NCBI GenBank assembly: GCA_937998635.1
Contig: CALLDA010000027.1
Span: forward strand, 1-20,401
Source of the DNA: an uncultured Pseudomonadales bacterium
GTDB lineage: Bacteria; Pseudomonadota; Gammaproteobacteria; Pseudomonadales; Porticoccaceae
Reading direction: 5' to 3'
DNA length: 20,401 nucleotides
Shown: in pieces, positions 1-6,847 of the stretch
Numbering within the stretch: the first letter of the stretch is position 1
Layout of the letters: each line of letters begins with the position of its first letter
Program-made: the position numbers and the translations under genes
The notes under the pieces: generated by a model
Told to the model about the DNA's origin: nothing
Seen by the model: only the letters and a program-made list of their open reading frames with translations
Databases searched by the model: none

Positions 1-120
1 AACTTAAAAGTACTTAGTCCTCGCGATTGCGCTCAAGATTGCTGCTCCCTTTCGCCTCATCCCTTTTATAGACTACCTGTCTAATACCCAACAACTGTCC
101 GGACACAACACAAGTCAAGC

Positions 121-1374
121 CTAACTCGCTTCCGCTTCCCCGTCGGGGACCTCTTCATCTAACACTTCTTCATCCAATAAAATGCCTTCCGCCGTTAATG
201 CCGCGACCTGGGCCTGGTCATAACCCAGATACTCGCTGAGCACCTTCAAGTTGTGCTCACCGCGATAGGGTGCTTCCAGTTCATTTTCTGCGGGAAAGCT
301 GCCAAAGCGCAGTGGCATACCTGGCATTTTGAAGGCACCAGCGCCCCGCTGGGTGACCGTCCGTACTGTGCCCCGCTCGACCAGGTGTGGGTGCTCCATA
401 GCTTCGGGCAGGGACAGGACCGGCGCTACCGGGATGCGGGCTTTTTCAAGTTTGACGATCGTTTCTTTATCGCTGGGCTGACTTTGTAGCCACGCCTCGA
501 TAATGGGTATTAGCTCGTGGCGGTGGCGAATACGATTATTCGGGTCTTCGAAGCGTGGATCCGTACGCAGCTCGGGCATTTCCATCACATCACATAAACG
601 CTGCCACTGGGGGTGGGTGGCGATAATCATGATATGGCTGTCTTTACCCTGAAACACGCCCATGGGACAACCCAGCCGTTGATGGGAACCATTACGTCGG
701 GGAGCCAGCTTGCCGTCACTGGCGCTGTACATACCCACGTACATTTCATGGCAATGGAAATAGCTGTCCAGCAAGGTGACATCAATATATTCGCCCTCGC
801 CGCCCATGGCACGGTGAAATAAGGCACCGTTAATCGCCGCCAGTGCGTGAGCGCCGGTCATAGTGTCGCCAATGGCCGCAGCCGGTATGCTGGGTGGACT
901 GTCCGCTTCGCCAATCAAACTCGTGATGCCGGAATAGGCCTGACCGATGTAGTCAAAGCCTGGCAGATCTGCCAGCGGGCCGGTCTGGCCAAAGGTGGAT
1001 ATGGAACACATGACACATTGGGGATTAAGCTCGTGGACTACATCCCAGCTACAGCCCAGGCGACCAATAACGCCGGGGGCAAAGTTTTCGATCAGCACAT
1101 CGACCTTTTTAATCAATTCGTAGAGGATTTCCTTACCCTTTTCGGTTTTCACGTCGATGCAGAGACTGTCCTTACCCCGGTTCTGTTGTAAAAAATAAAG
1201 TCCTCGACCACCTTTCTGATATCCGACATAACGTATCTGATCGCCAAAGGGCGCTAACTCCACCTTGATAATTTCGGCACCCATTTCCGCCATCATTCGC
1301 GTACAGGATGGTCCCGCCACATGCTGAGTAAAGTCGAGCACTTTAACGCCTGCTAAGATGTGTTTTCTGGTCAT
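121..1374 (-). CDS. Class III (CaiB/BaiF family) CoA-transferase
   Basis: Family III CoA-transferases move CoA between carboxylic acids through an enzyme-bound aspartyl-CoA intermediate; they act in the cytoplasm on substrates such as carnitine, oxalate or aromatic acids. The 417-residue length is normal. Visible family signatures are LDFTQHVAGP near residue 13, the NRGK-D segment at 65-69, IENFAPGV at 95-102, GFDYIGQA at 139-146 and IGDTMTGAHA at 168-177. D170 in that last motif is the likely catalytic aspartate. The ATG is preceded by a GGAG about 8 nt upstream. The C-terminal tail is acidic, with a DEEV pair encoded by a 15-bp imperfect tandem duplication (149-178). It lies 85 bp downstream of moeA on the same strand, with no obvious functional link. 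The substrate cannot be read from the sequence. Confidence 0.93.
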   Translation of the reverse strand: MTRKHILAGVKVLDFTQHVAGPSCTRMMAEMGAEIIKVELAPFGDQIRYVGYQKGGRGLYFLQQNRGKDSLCIDVKTEKGKEILYELIKKVDVLIENFAPGVIGRLGCSWDVVHELNPQCVMCSISTFGQTGPLADLPGFDYIGQAYSGITSLIGEADSPPSIPAAAIGDTMTGAHALAAINGALFHRAMGGEGEYIDVTLLDSYFHCHEMYVGMYSASDGKLAPRRNGSHQRLGCPMGVFQGKDSHIMIIATHPQWQRLCDVMEMPELRTDPRFEDPNNRIRHRHELIPIIEAWLQSQPSDKETIVKLEKARIPVAPVLSLPEAMEHPHLVERGTVRTVTQRGAGAFKMPGMPLRFGSFPAENELEAPYRGEHNLKVLSEYLGYDQAQVAALTAEGILLDEEVLDEEVPDGEAEAS

Positions 1375-1459
1375 ATTGTTCTCCGATTATTTAAAAATTA
1401 ATGTTTTAAACGTAGAGTATCTAGAGGTTGATTAGTTGGTAAGTTTAGGGGCATCAAAT

Positions 1460-2710
1460 TCACTGAAGCCATCTATCAAAGGGCAAAATTTCGACTGACT
1501 CACCAACCTGCAGCGGGCTTTCTCCGGCAGTGAGTAAAATAAAACAGTTACAACGGCTCATTGGGCCGAGGGCACCGGAGCTTTGTTGTTGATCCGGGCT
1601 TACCTCAAAACCACCTTTGCCGTCAGCTTTGTAGACCCCTCTCTGAAAATCCAGCCGCTGGCGATTGCGCCTAATTTCCTGGGTGCTACGCGCCGCTAAT
1701 TTTAGCGGCTGTTCGGGCTTGGCTCCCTGCATTGCCTGTAAGGTCGGCAACACAAGTTGATGAAAAGTCACCAAAGCTGAAACCGGATTGCCCGGCAATC
1801 CAAAAAACACACTGTTGCGGAGCTGACCAAACATAAAGGGCTTGCCCGGCTTAATCGCCACTTTCCAGAAACCCACCTCACCCAACTCACCTAGCAACTG
1901 CTGGGCGTAGTCAGCCTCACCCACCGAAGCCCCCCCGCAGGTTAGCACCGCATCCGCCTGCTCGTCTGCCAATCGATAGGCTTTGCGCAGTTGTTCAAGA
2001 TCATCGGCAATGACACCCAGGTCGATGACCTGGCAGCCCAGTCGAGTCAGCATAGCCTTGAGAAAATAGCGGTTGCTGTCATAAATATCGCCTGGGCCGA
2101 GCGCTTGTCCGGGTGCCCGCAATTCATCGCCACTGGCAAACAGTGCGACTTTAAGTGGTGCTAGCACAGTAACCTCCGCCAGGCCCAGGGTCGCCAGCAG
2201 GCCGATATCAACCAGGCCAAGTCGGTGACCCGCCGTCAGCAGCACTTCTCCACGGCGGATATCCTCACCTACCTGGCGAACGTTTTCACCGGTTTTCGGG
2301 ATACGGCTCAGGACAATCTGATCGCCCTCCCGGGATACATTCTCCTGCATGACGACCGTATCTGCCCCCTCGGGGAGGAAGGCGCCGGTCATAATGCGAA
2401 TCGCCTGTCCTGCCTCGACCGGCCTGTCAAAGGGTTCACCCGCCATGGCCTTACCAACCACCTGCAAACGAGTGTATTCAATGGCATCCCGCCCACGCAA
2501 AGCATAACCATCCATGGCCGAGTTATCAGCCGGTGGCGAGTTCAAAGGCGAGACAACATCTTCGGCAAGAATCCGGCCCGCCAAGTCGTCCAGCGGGACT
2601 GTTTCCTTTGCAGGCTCGTTTGCGGACAATGGCCTCACCGCCCCCAGCATACGCTGCCGGGCATCGGCCAGGGACAATAAGGTGTTTTGCCTGGTATCGT
2701 TACTGCTCAC
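1460..2710 (-). CDS. moeA: Molybdopterin molybdenumtransferase MoeA
   Basis: MoeA inserts molybdate into adenylylated molybdopterin, the last step in making the basic molybdenum cofactor, in the cytoplasm. The protein has 416 residues (E. coli MoeA has about 411). Diagnostic motifs are SAMDGYA at 64-70, MTGAFLPEGADTVV at 107-120, SGDE at 193-196, DIYDSN at 208-213, CGGASVGEADY at 258-268, PGKPFMFG at 288-295 and GLPGNPVSA at 304-312, covering all domains of the family. The start is a GTG at 2708-2710 with AGGA 6 nt upstream; no in-frame ATG is better placed. No other molybdenum-cofactor gene is nearby, so it appears as an isolated gene. It is divergent from the GST-like gene across a 287-bp gap in which I see no convincing operator. 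Confidence 0.97.
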   Translation of the reverse strand: MSSNDTRQNTLLSLADARQRMLGAVRPLSANEPAKETVPLDDLAGRILAEDVVSPLNSPPADNSAMDGYALRGRDAIEYTRLQVVGKAMAGEPFDRPVEAGQAIRIMTGAFLPEGADTVVMQENVSREGDQIVLSRIPKTGENVRQVGEDIRRGEVLLTAGHRLGLVDIGLLATLGLAEVTVLAPLKVALFASGDELRAPGQALGPGDIYDSNRYFLKAMLTRLGCQVIDLGVIADDLEQLRKAYRLADEQADAVLTCGGASVGEADYAQQLLGELGEVGFWKVAIKPGKPFMFGQLRNSVFFGLPGNPVSALVTFHQLVLPTLQAMQGAKPEQPLKLAARSTQEIRRNRQRLDFQRGVYKADGKGGFEVSPDQQQSSGALGPMSRCNCFILLTAGESPLQVGESVEILPFDRWLQ

Positions 2711-2997
2711 TTGAATTCCTGATTAGTTTAATTTCTATCTCACCTTTAATTCTGAGCGCCTATGATAGTCGAAATAAGGGTAGTTCAAATTGCGGTATGG
2801 CTTAAGCCTGCTCGGGTCTAATTCAACAATTCCCTGTGCTATGATTTTCATTACTGGGGCGTACAGTCAATTGATAGCTAGCCAATGAACAGCTAGTTAA
2901 AAAATAGCACCCGATAATAGTGCCTTTTACGATATGAGCCCCTCGTACCAACCAGACAAATCTCAACTCGCTAAATAATAATTGCCGGAGCAAGCCC

Positions 2998-3636
2998 ATG
3001 AAACTATACGATTTCCCCAACGCACCCAATCCCCGCCGGGTTAATATTTTTCTCTCAGAAAAAGGCATTGAAGTAGAACGCGTTGCTGTCGACCTAATGA
3101 AACAGGAACAGCTACAACCCGAATACCTGGCCAAAAACCCGGCCTGCGATGTACCCATGCTAGAGCTGGATGACGGCACCTGTATCAGCCAGATTCGTGG
3201 CATTACCCACTACTTTGAAGCCGCCTACCCAGAAACACCGCCGCTCTTAGGTCGCAGCCCTGCGGAAAAAGGTCTGGTGGAAATGTGGGAGCATCTGGCT
3301 TTCATGAATGGCCTGCTGGCGGTAGCAGAAGTGTTTCGTAACACCGCAAAAGGCTTTGCAGATCGCGCCGTTGTCGGCCCGCACAATTATCCGCAATCTG
3401 CAGAACTGGCCGAGCGAGGTATGCTACGGCTGCCCAACTTCTTCACAGACTTTGACCAACAACTGGCCAGTAACGAATACGTCGCCGGCGATACATTCTC
3501 CCTGGCTGACATCACTGCTCTGGTGAGCTGCGATTTCGCCAAATGGATTAAGACCGAGATACCAGATGACTGTCAGCACCTGCGAGCCTGGTATGCCCGG
3601 ATGTCTGAACGACCATCGGTTCAGGCCAACCCCTGA
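2998..3636 (+). CDS. Glutathione S-transferase-like protein
   Basis: A 212-residue cytosolic GST-fold protein. The N-terminal thioredoxin-like half has MKLYDF, PNPRRVNIFLSEKG at 10-23 and the cis-proline VP at 52-53; the C-terminal helical half has VAGDTFSLADIT around residues 160-171, the usual N-capping box region. In most relatives the strand after the cis-proline ends in an E-S pair that binds the gamma-glutamyl group of glutathione. Here the segment reads SQIRGI, so E is Q65 and S is I66. The glycine before the cis-Pro (NP-G-VP type) is also changed, to C50. Glutathione binding may therefore be altered or lost. The ATG has GGAG 8 nt upstream. It is followed by a small stem-loop, a tandem repeat and a terminator, so it is probably transcribed alone. 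Confidence 0.9.
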   Translation: MKLYDFPNAPNPRRVNIFLSEKGIEVERVAVDLMKQEQLQPEYLAKNPACDVPMLELDDGTCISQIRGITHYFEAAYPETPPLLGRSPAEKGLVEMWEHLAFMNGLLAVAEVFRNTAKGFADRAVVGPHNYPQSAELAERGMLRLPNFFTDFDQQLASNEYVAGDTFSLADITALVSCDFAKWIKTEIPDDCQHLRAWYARMSERPSVQANP

Positions 3637-3642
3637 TCTGGC

Positions 3643-3668
3643 GCGCTATGTTTCACCCCCTATAGCGC
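3643..3668 (+). other. Stem-loop just after the GST-like gene
   Basis: A 7-bp perfect inverted repeat (GCGCTAT with ATAGCGC) around a 12-nt loop starts 6 nt after the stop codon. No T-run follows, so it is not a typical intrinsic terminator. It could protect the 3' end of the message or be incidental. Confidence 0.4.
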
Positions 3669-3702
3669 TGTGGTACATTATGCAGTCTCAGCCATCGTGG
3701 CT

Positions 3703-3750
3703 CACGGAGACTTAGCCCCACGGAGACCTGGTCTCACCGAGACACGACTA
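3703..3750. repeat. Three imperfect 16-bp tandem repeats
   Basis: Three consecutive 16-bp units begin with CACGGAGAC, CACGGAGAC and CACCGAGAC at 3703, 3719 and 3735; the second halves of the units have diverged. The third unit overlaps a GTCTC-ACC-GAGAC palindrome at 3731-3743. The array lies between the GST-like gene and a terminator, in DNA without an ORF. Confidence 0.65.
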
Positions 3751-3796
3751 GCGATAAGGGTTAAAGAGCCTGAACAATCGGGCCACCGACGCACAC

Positions 3797-3830
3797 AAAC
3801 CTGTTAGTGCTTGCTGCTAACGGGTTTTCT
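3797..3830 (+). terminator. Rho-independent terminator after the GST-like gene
   Basis: An 11-bp stem (AAACCTGTTAG with CTAACGGGTTT, one G-T wobble) around a 9-nt loop, running into TTTTCT. It lies 160 bp after the GST stop and 65 bp before the flavin reductase start, and so separates their transcription. Confidence 0.75.
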
Positions 3831-3894
3831 GTTGGATAGAGTATTTAATTTTTAATTTCGAGATATCACGTTTTAACTTTGAGGCAAAACCACT

Positions 3895-4374
3895 ATGACT
3901 TTAGATGCTAGAGAATTTCGCGATGCCATGGGCTGCTTTGCGACCGGTATAACCGTCGTTACAGCAAAAAGCAAAGACGGCGAAAATGTCGGCTGTACAG
4001 CAAACAGCTTTTCGTCGGTATCCCTGGATCCGCCCCTGGTTCTGTGGGCCATTGCTAAAAATGCCAACAGTTACGATGCCTTTATGGAAGCGAAGCATTT
4101 CGCCATTCATGTTCTGCACTCCGGTCAGGAAGATGCCTCTCGTCTGTTTGCCACCAAAGATGTCGATAAATTCTCTGAAATCGCCTGGACTGAGGGCGAA
4201 GGTGGTACACCACTGCTGAACGATTACAGTGTGCGTCTGGAATGCACCACCGAACATCTCTACGAAGGCGGTGATCACATCATTATTGTTGGGCGGGTCT
4301 TTGCAATGGATAACCCCGATGTCGAACCACTGGGTTTTTATCAGGGCAAGTACGCCAAAATCGTCACTGGCTAA
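3895..4374 (+). CDS. Flavin reductase family protein (small component)
   Basis: A 159-residue protein of the flavin reductase-like (HpaC/DIM6-type) family. Family members use NAD(P)H to reduce free FMN or FAD and pass it to a partner monooxygenase. Visible landmarks are the opening FRDAMGCFATGITVVTA, the NSFSSVSLDPPLVLWAI stretch near residues 38-54 that forms the flavin-binding core, and a GDHIIIVGRV strand near residue 125. Length is normal for a complete single-domain protein. The ATG follows GAGG by 10 nt. It is the first gene after a terminator, and acuI follows 101 bp later. The nearby luciferase-like monooxygenase is an obvious candidate partner; that pairing is inference. The specific flavin and nucleotide cannot be told from sequence. 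Confidence 0.92.
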   Translation: MTLDAREFRDAMGCFATGITVVTAKSKDGENVGCTANSFSSVSLDPPLVLWAIAKNANSYDAFMEAKHFAIHVLHSGQEDASRLFATKDVDKFSEIAWTEGEGGTPLLNDYSVRLECTTEHLYEGGDHIIIVGRVFAMDNPDVEPLGFYQGKYAKIVTG

Positions 4375-4475
4375 ACCCACACCTGAATGTGCTGACGAAA
4401 GTTGGCACAATTACCTTTAGCAGCCATTAGTAATAAAGCCGCACACCCGTAAAATATATTTAGGGGACCTCCAGT

Positions 4476-5483
4476 ATGAGCGATACATTTTCAGCACTTG
4501 TTATCAATAAAAATGACGAGGCTATAAGCGCCACAGTCGAACAGCTCCAGCTTGCCGATTTGCCTGACGAAGAGGTATTGGTCGATGTCGCCTACTCAAC
4601 CGTAAACTACAAAGACGGCCTGGCCATCACTGGCGCTATGCCCATCGTCCGTAAATACCCTATGGTCGGCGGTATCGATCTGGCCGGAACGGTTATCGAA
4701 TCTCGCAATTCAGAATTTAAAGCCGGTGATCGCGTGCTGGTTAATGGTTATGGCCTATCCGAACGTTACTGGGGCGGCTACAGCCAGAAGCAGCGGCTTA
4801 AAGCCGAATGGCTGGTGCGCATTCCCGAGGCTTTTTCCCTTGAAGAAGTCACCGCCATCGGTACCGCTGGCTATACCTCTATGCTTTGTGTGCTGGCCAT
4901 ACAGGATTGGGGCGTCAAGCCAGAAGATGGCCCCGTGTTGGTCACTGGCGCTGCCGGTGGTGTCGGTTCCGTCGCTGTCATGCTGCTGGCCAAACTCGGT
5001 TACCAGGTCACCGCTTCCACAGGACGTGTCGATGAAGCCAAAACCTTCCTGGAAAAACTCGGTGCCTTTGAGATTATCGCCCGCGAAGATCTGGCCCGCG
5101 ATCCCAAACCCATGGAAGGCGAAACCTGGGCTGCGGTAGTGGATACCGTCGGTGCTAACACTCTGGCCACGGCTATCGCTCAAACTAAATACGAAGGCAT
5201 TGTCACCGCCTGTGGACTCGCCGGCGGTGTCGGTTTACCCAGCAATGTCATGCCCTTTATTTTACGTGGCGTCACTTTGCGCGGTATAGATTCTGTGATG
5301 GCACCTTTGCCTCGTCGGCAACGCGCCTGGAATGCCCTGACCGAACTGGTAGATCACGACTTACTCGCCGAAATATATACCGTAGAGCCTTTGGCCAGGG
5401 TGCCTCAATTAGCCACCGACATTCTGGCCGGTAAAATCAAAGGTCGGGTAGTGATCGATAATAACGCCCAGGCCACCAATTGA
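4476..5483 (+). CDS. acuI: Acryloyl-CoA reductase-type oxidoreductase (AcuI/YhdH family)
   Basis: A 335-residue zinc-free medium-chain dehydrogenase/reductase that aligns along its length with E. coli YhdH as I recall it. AcuI enzymes use NADPH to reduce acryloyl-CoA to propionyl-CoA and protect marine bacteria from toxic acrylate made during dimethylsulfoniopropionate breakdown. Key segments are NYKDGLAITG at 44-53, PMVGGIDLAGTV at 62-73, the nucleotide-binding GAAGGVGSVAV at 158-168, DTVG near 213, CGLAGGVGLP near 236 and VMPFILRGVTLRGIDSV near 248. An AGGGGA lies 10 nt before the ATG. It sits between the flavin reductase and the luciferase-like monooxygenase, with modest gaps (101 and 71 bp) and no terminator visible between them. 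Physiological substrate here is uncertain. Confidence 0.9.
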   Translation: MSDTFSALVINKNDEAISATVEQLQLADLPDEEVLVDVAYSTVNYKDGLAITGAMPIVRKYPMVGGIDLAGTVIESRNSEFKAGDRVLVNGYGLSERYWGGYSQKQRLKAEWLVRIPEAFSLEEVTAIGTAGYTSMLCVLAIQDWGVKPEDGPVLVTGAAGGVGSVAVMLLAKLGYQVTASTGRVDEAKTFLEKLGAFEIIAREDLARDPKPMEGETWAAVVDTVGANTLATAIAQTKYEGIVTACGLAGGVGLPSNVMPFILRGVTLRGIDSVMAPLPRRQRAWNALTELVDHDLLAEIYTVEPLARVPQLATDILAGKIKGRVVIDNNAQATN

Positions 5484-5538
5484 TGCTTTGAAAGTAAGGC
5501 CCTGGAAATAATGCCTTGAAAATTAAGGCCATGGAATC
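5483..5538. repeat. Imperfect 28-bp direct duplication upstream of the LLM gene
   Basis: Two adjacent units starting at 5483 and 5511 share ATGCYTTGAAA, TAAGGCC and TGGAA at corresponding positions, about 80-85 percent identical by eye with one single-base indel. The first unit begins at the end of the acuI stop codon; the second ends 17 bp before the next start. The array makes up most of the acuI-LLM spacer. Confidence 0.6.
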
Positions 5539-5554
5539 GAGGCGATAAGCCCTT

Positions 5555-6685
5555 ATGAAATTTAATCTATTTGTTTACTGCACCGTCGGTCGCCGCGAAG
5601 AACTCGAGGTCGGGATGGCGGGGAAAAACCCTGAACTGTATAGCCGCATGCTGGCCGAATTAGGGGAGTCCGCTCAACTGGCAGACGAACTAGGCTACTT
5701 TGGCTTTGGTCACCCCGAACATCATTTGCAAATCGAAGGCATGGAAGCCTCCAACGACCCCTGCCTGATGTCCATGTGGCTGGGTCAGCACAGCAAAAAT
5801 CTGCGTATTATTCCCTGTGGTTTTGTCTCTACCACCAACAACCCGCTGGTCACTGCCGAGAAAATTGCCACTCTGGATTGCATGCTCGGTGGTCGTCTGG
5901 GTGTCGGCATGGTGCGCGGCTATCAGGCCCGCTGGCTCGATAATTTTCGTATTCAGCCACAATTAGAAGCTGTTGGCCCCTGGAATTCCAAGTCCCAGGT
6001 CGATGAAGATAACCGGGAATATTTTGCCGAGTTTGTCGATATCGTCACCACGGCCTTGCGCGAAGACACCTTTTCACATCATGGCAAATACTGGGATTTT
6101 CCCTCGGTGGATTTCCACAATCCCCACGACCACCCGGTTTACACCACCTATGGTCAGGGCGTGTCGGCGGATATGAAGGTCGATGAAATCGGTATCGCCC
6201 CTCGGCCTTTGCAAAAAGAAATCCCCCTCTACGGTGGCTTCTCTCACAGTTTACGTTCGGCAAAATTCTGGGCTCAGCACAAAGGTCGACCTATCGTGCT
6301 CGCCGAAGACACTGACTTTCTGAAACTACTATGGAAAGAATGGGGTAACGAAGCAGATCGACTCGATATCGCTTACCAGCCCGGCGAACAGGCCTGCTGG
6401 GGCGGCATTATGGTCTGCGCCGAAACCGATGCTCTGGCCCAGGAATGGTACGGTGAAATGGCCTGGCTCTGGGACACCTGGATGAAACCCTTTGGTCAAG
6501 GCGTACCGCAACTATTGGTTGGCTCACCTGAGACCATCAAGCGACGCATCGCGGAAGTCGGCAAGACTATTCCGCTGGATGAAGTGTTTCTGTTGATTCC
6601 TCAGGGTATTCTGGAACCCGCCAAACTGAATGCTTCACTTGAACTGTTTGCAAAAGAAGTGATGCCAGCGTTTAAATCTGACTAA
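5555..6685 (+). CDS. Luciferase-like (LLM class) flavin-dependent monooxygenase
   Basis: A 376-residue TIM-barrel protein of the bacterial luciferase-like superfamily. Such enzymes use reduced FMN (or F420 in some branches) and O2 to oxidise organic substrates. Visible signs are the first strand MKFNLFVYCT, a GHPEHH segment at 52-57 matching the family W-x-E-H-H type motif, PLVTAEKIATLD at 97-108 and GGRLGVGMVRGY at 112-123, a flavin phosphate-binding region. Late in the protein, LLVGSPETIKRRI matches the usual G-S-P-E-x-V helix start. The upstream GAGG lies about 12 nt before the ATG, which is a long spacing. It is the last gene of the plus-strand series; a flavin reductase two genes upstream could supply reduced flavin. 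Substrate unknown. Confidence 0.9.
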   Translation: MKFNLFVYCTVGRREELEVGMAGKNPELYSRMLAELGESAQLADELGYFGFGHPEHHLQIEGMEASNDPCLMSMWLGQHSKNLRIIPCGFVSTTNNPLVTAEKIATLDCMLGGRLGVGMVRGYQARWLDNFRIQPQLEAVGPWNSKSQVDEDNREYFAEFVDIVTTALREDTFSHHGKYWDFPSVDFHNPHDHPVYTTYGQGVSADMKVDEIGIAPRPLQKEIPLYGGFSHSLRSAKFWAQHKGRPIVLAEDTDFLKLLWKEWGNEADRLDIAYQPGEQACWGGIMVCAETDALAQEWYGEMAWLWDTWMKPFGQGVPQLLVGSPETIKRRIAEVGKTIPLDEVFLLIPQGILEPAKLNASLELFAKEVMPAFKSD

Positions 6686-6701
6686 GGCCGGAATTTATTT
6701 G

Positions 6702-6718
6702 CCGCACAATTCGTGCGG
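6702..6718. other. Small stem-loop between convergent genes
   Basis: CCGCAC and GTGCGG form a perfect 6-bp stem around a 5-nt loop. Neither side has a good T-run, so a terminator role is weak. On the minus strand it lies 8 nt after the end of the tRNA-like relic and downstream of the RND permease. Confidence 0.4.
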
Positions 6719-6726
6719 AGAAGATT

Positions 6727-6788
6727 TGCGCCGAGAGTCTCTTCTAACTTCCGACCTCGGTGAGCTTATCCACCTGAGCTATCGCTCC
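6727..6788 (-). pseudogene. tRNA-Ile-like relic lacking the anticodon arm
   Basis: Read on the minus strand, this 62-nt segment carries TAGCTCAGGTGG, then AGCTCACC, then GAGGTCGG, then GTT and CTC. In that order these match the D-arm, the 5' anticodon-stem flank, the variable/T-stem region and the acceptor side of bacterial tRNA-Ile(GAU) as I remember it. About 12 nt between CACC and GAGG, which would hold the anticodon loop, are missing. Acceptor ends pair at only about 4 of 7 positions and the T-arm does not fold well, so it is not a working tRNA. Chance resemblance is possible. Confidence 0.42.
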
Positions 6789-6826
6789 AGCAAGGTTTCC
6801 CAGCTAAGTTAGTAGGTGCGGCTATC

Positions 6827-6847
6827 CTCCTCACTCCTCACTCCTCA
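6827..6847. repeat. Three perfect 7-bp tandem repeats at the RND permease stop
   Basis: CTCCTCA repeated three times without mismatch (TGAGGAG on the coding strand). The rightmost copy contains the TGA stop of the RND permease at 6845-6847, so the array lies just past the coding end. Confidence 0.85.

Noticed and set aside
96..105. TGTCCGGACA palindrome downstream of the CoA-transferase
   Set aside because: Only 10 bp, without loop, T-run or promoter context; likely chance.
2711..2997. Promoter or operator in the moeA/GST divergent gap
   Set aside because: Several AGCTAG-type words and weak -10-like boxes are present, but no pair of hexamers fits well; nothing firm to annotate.
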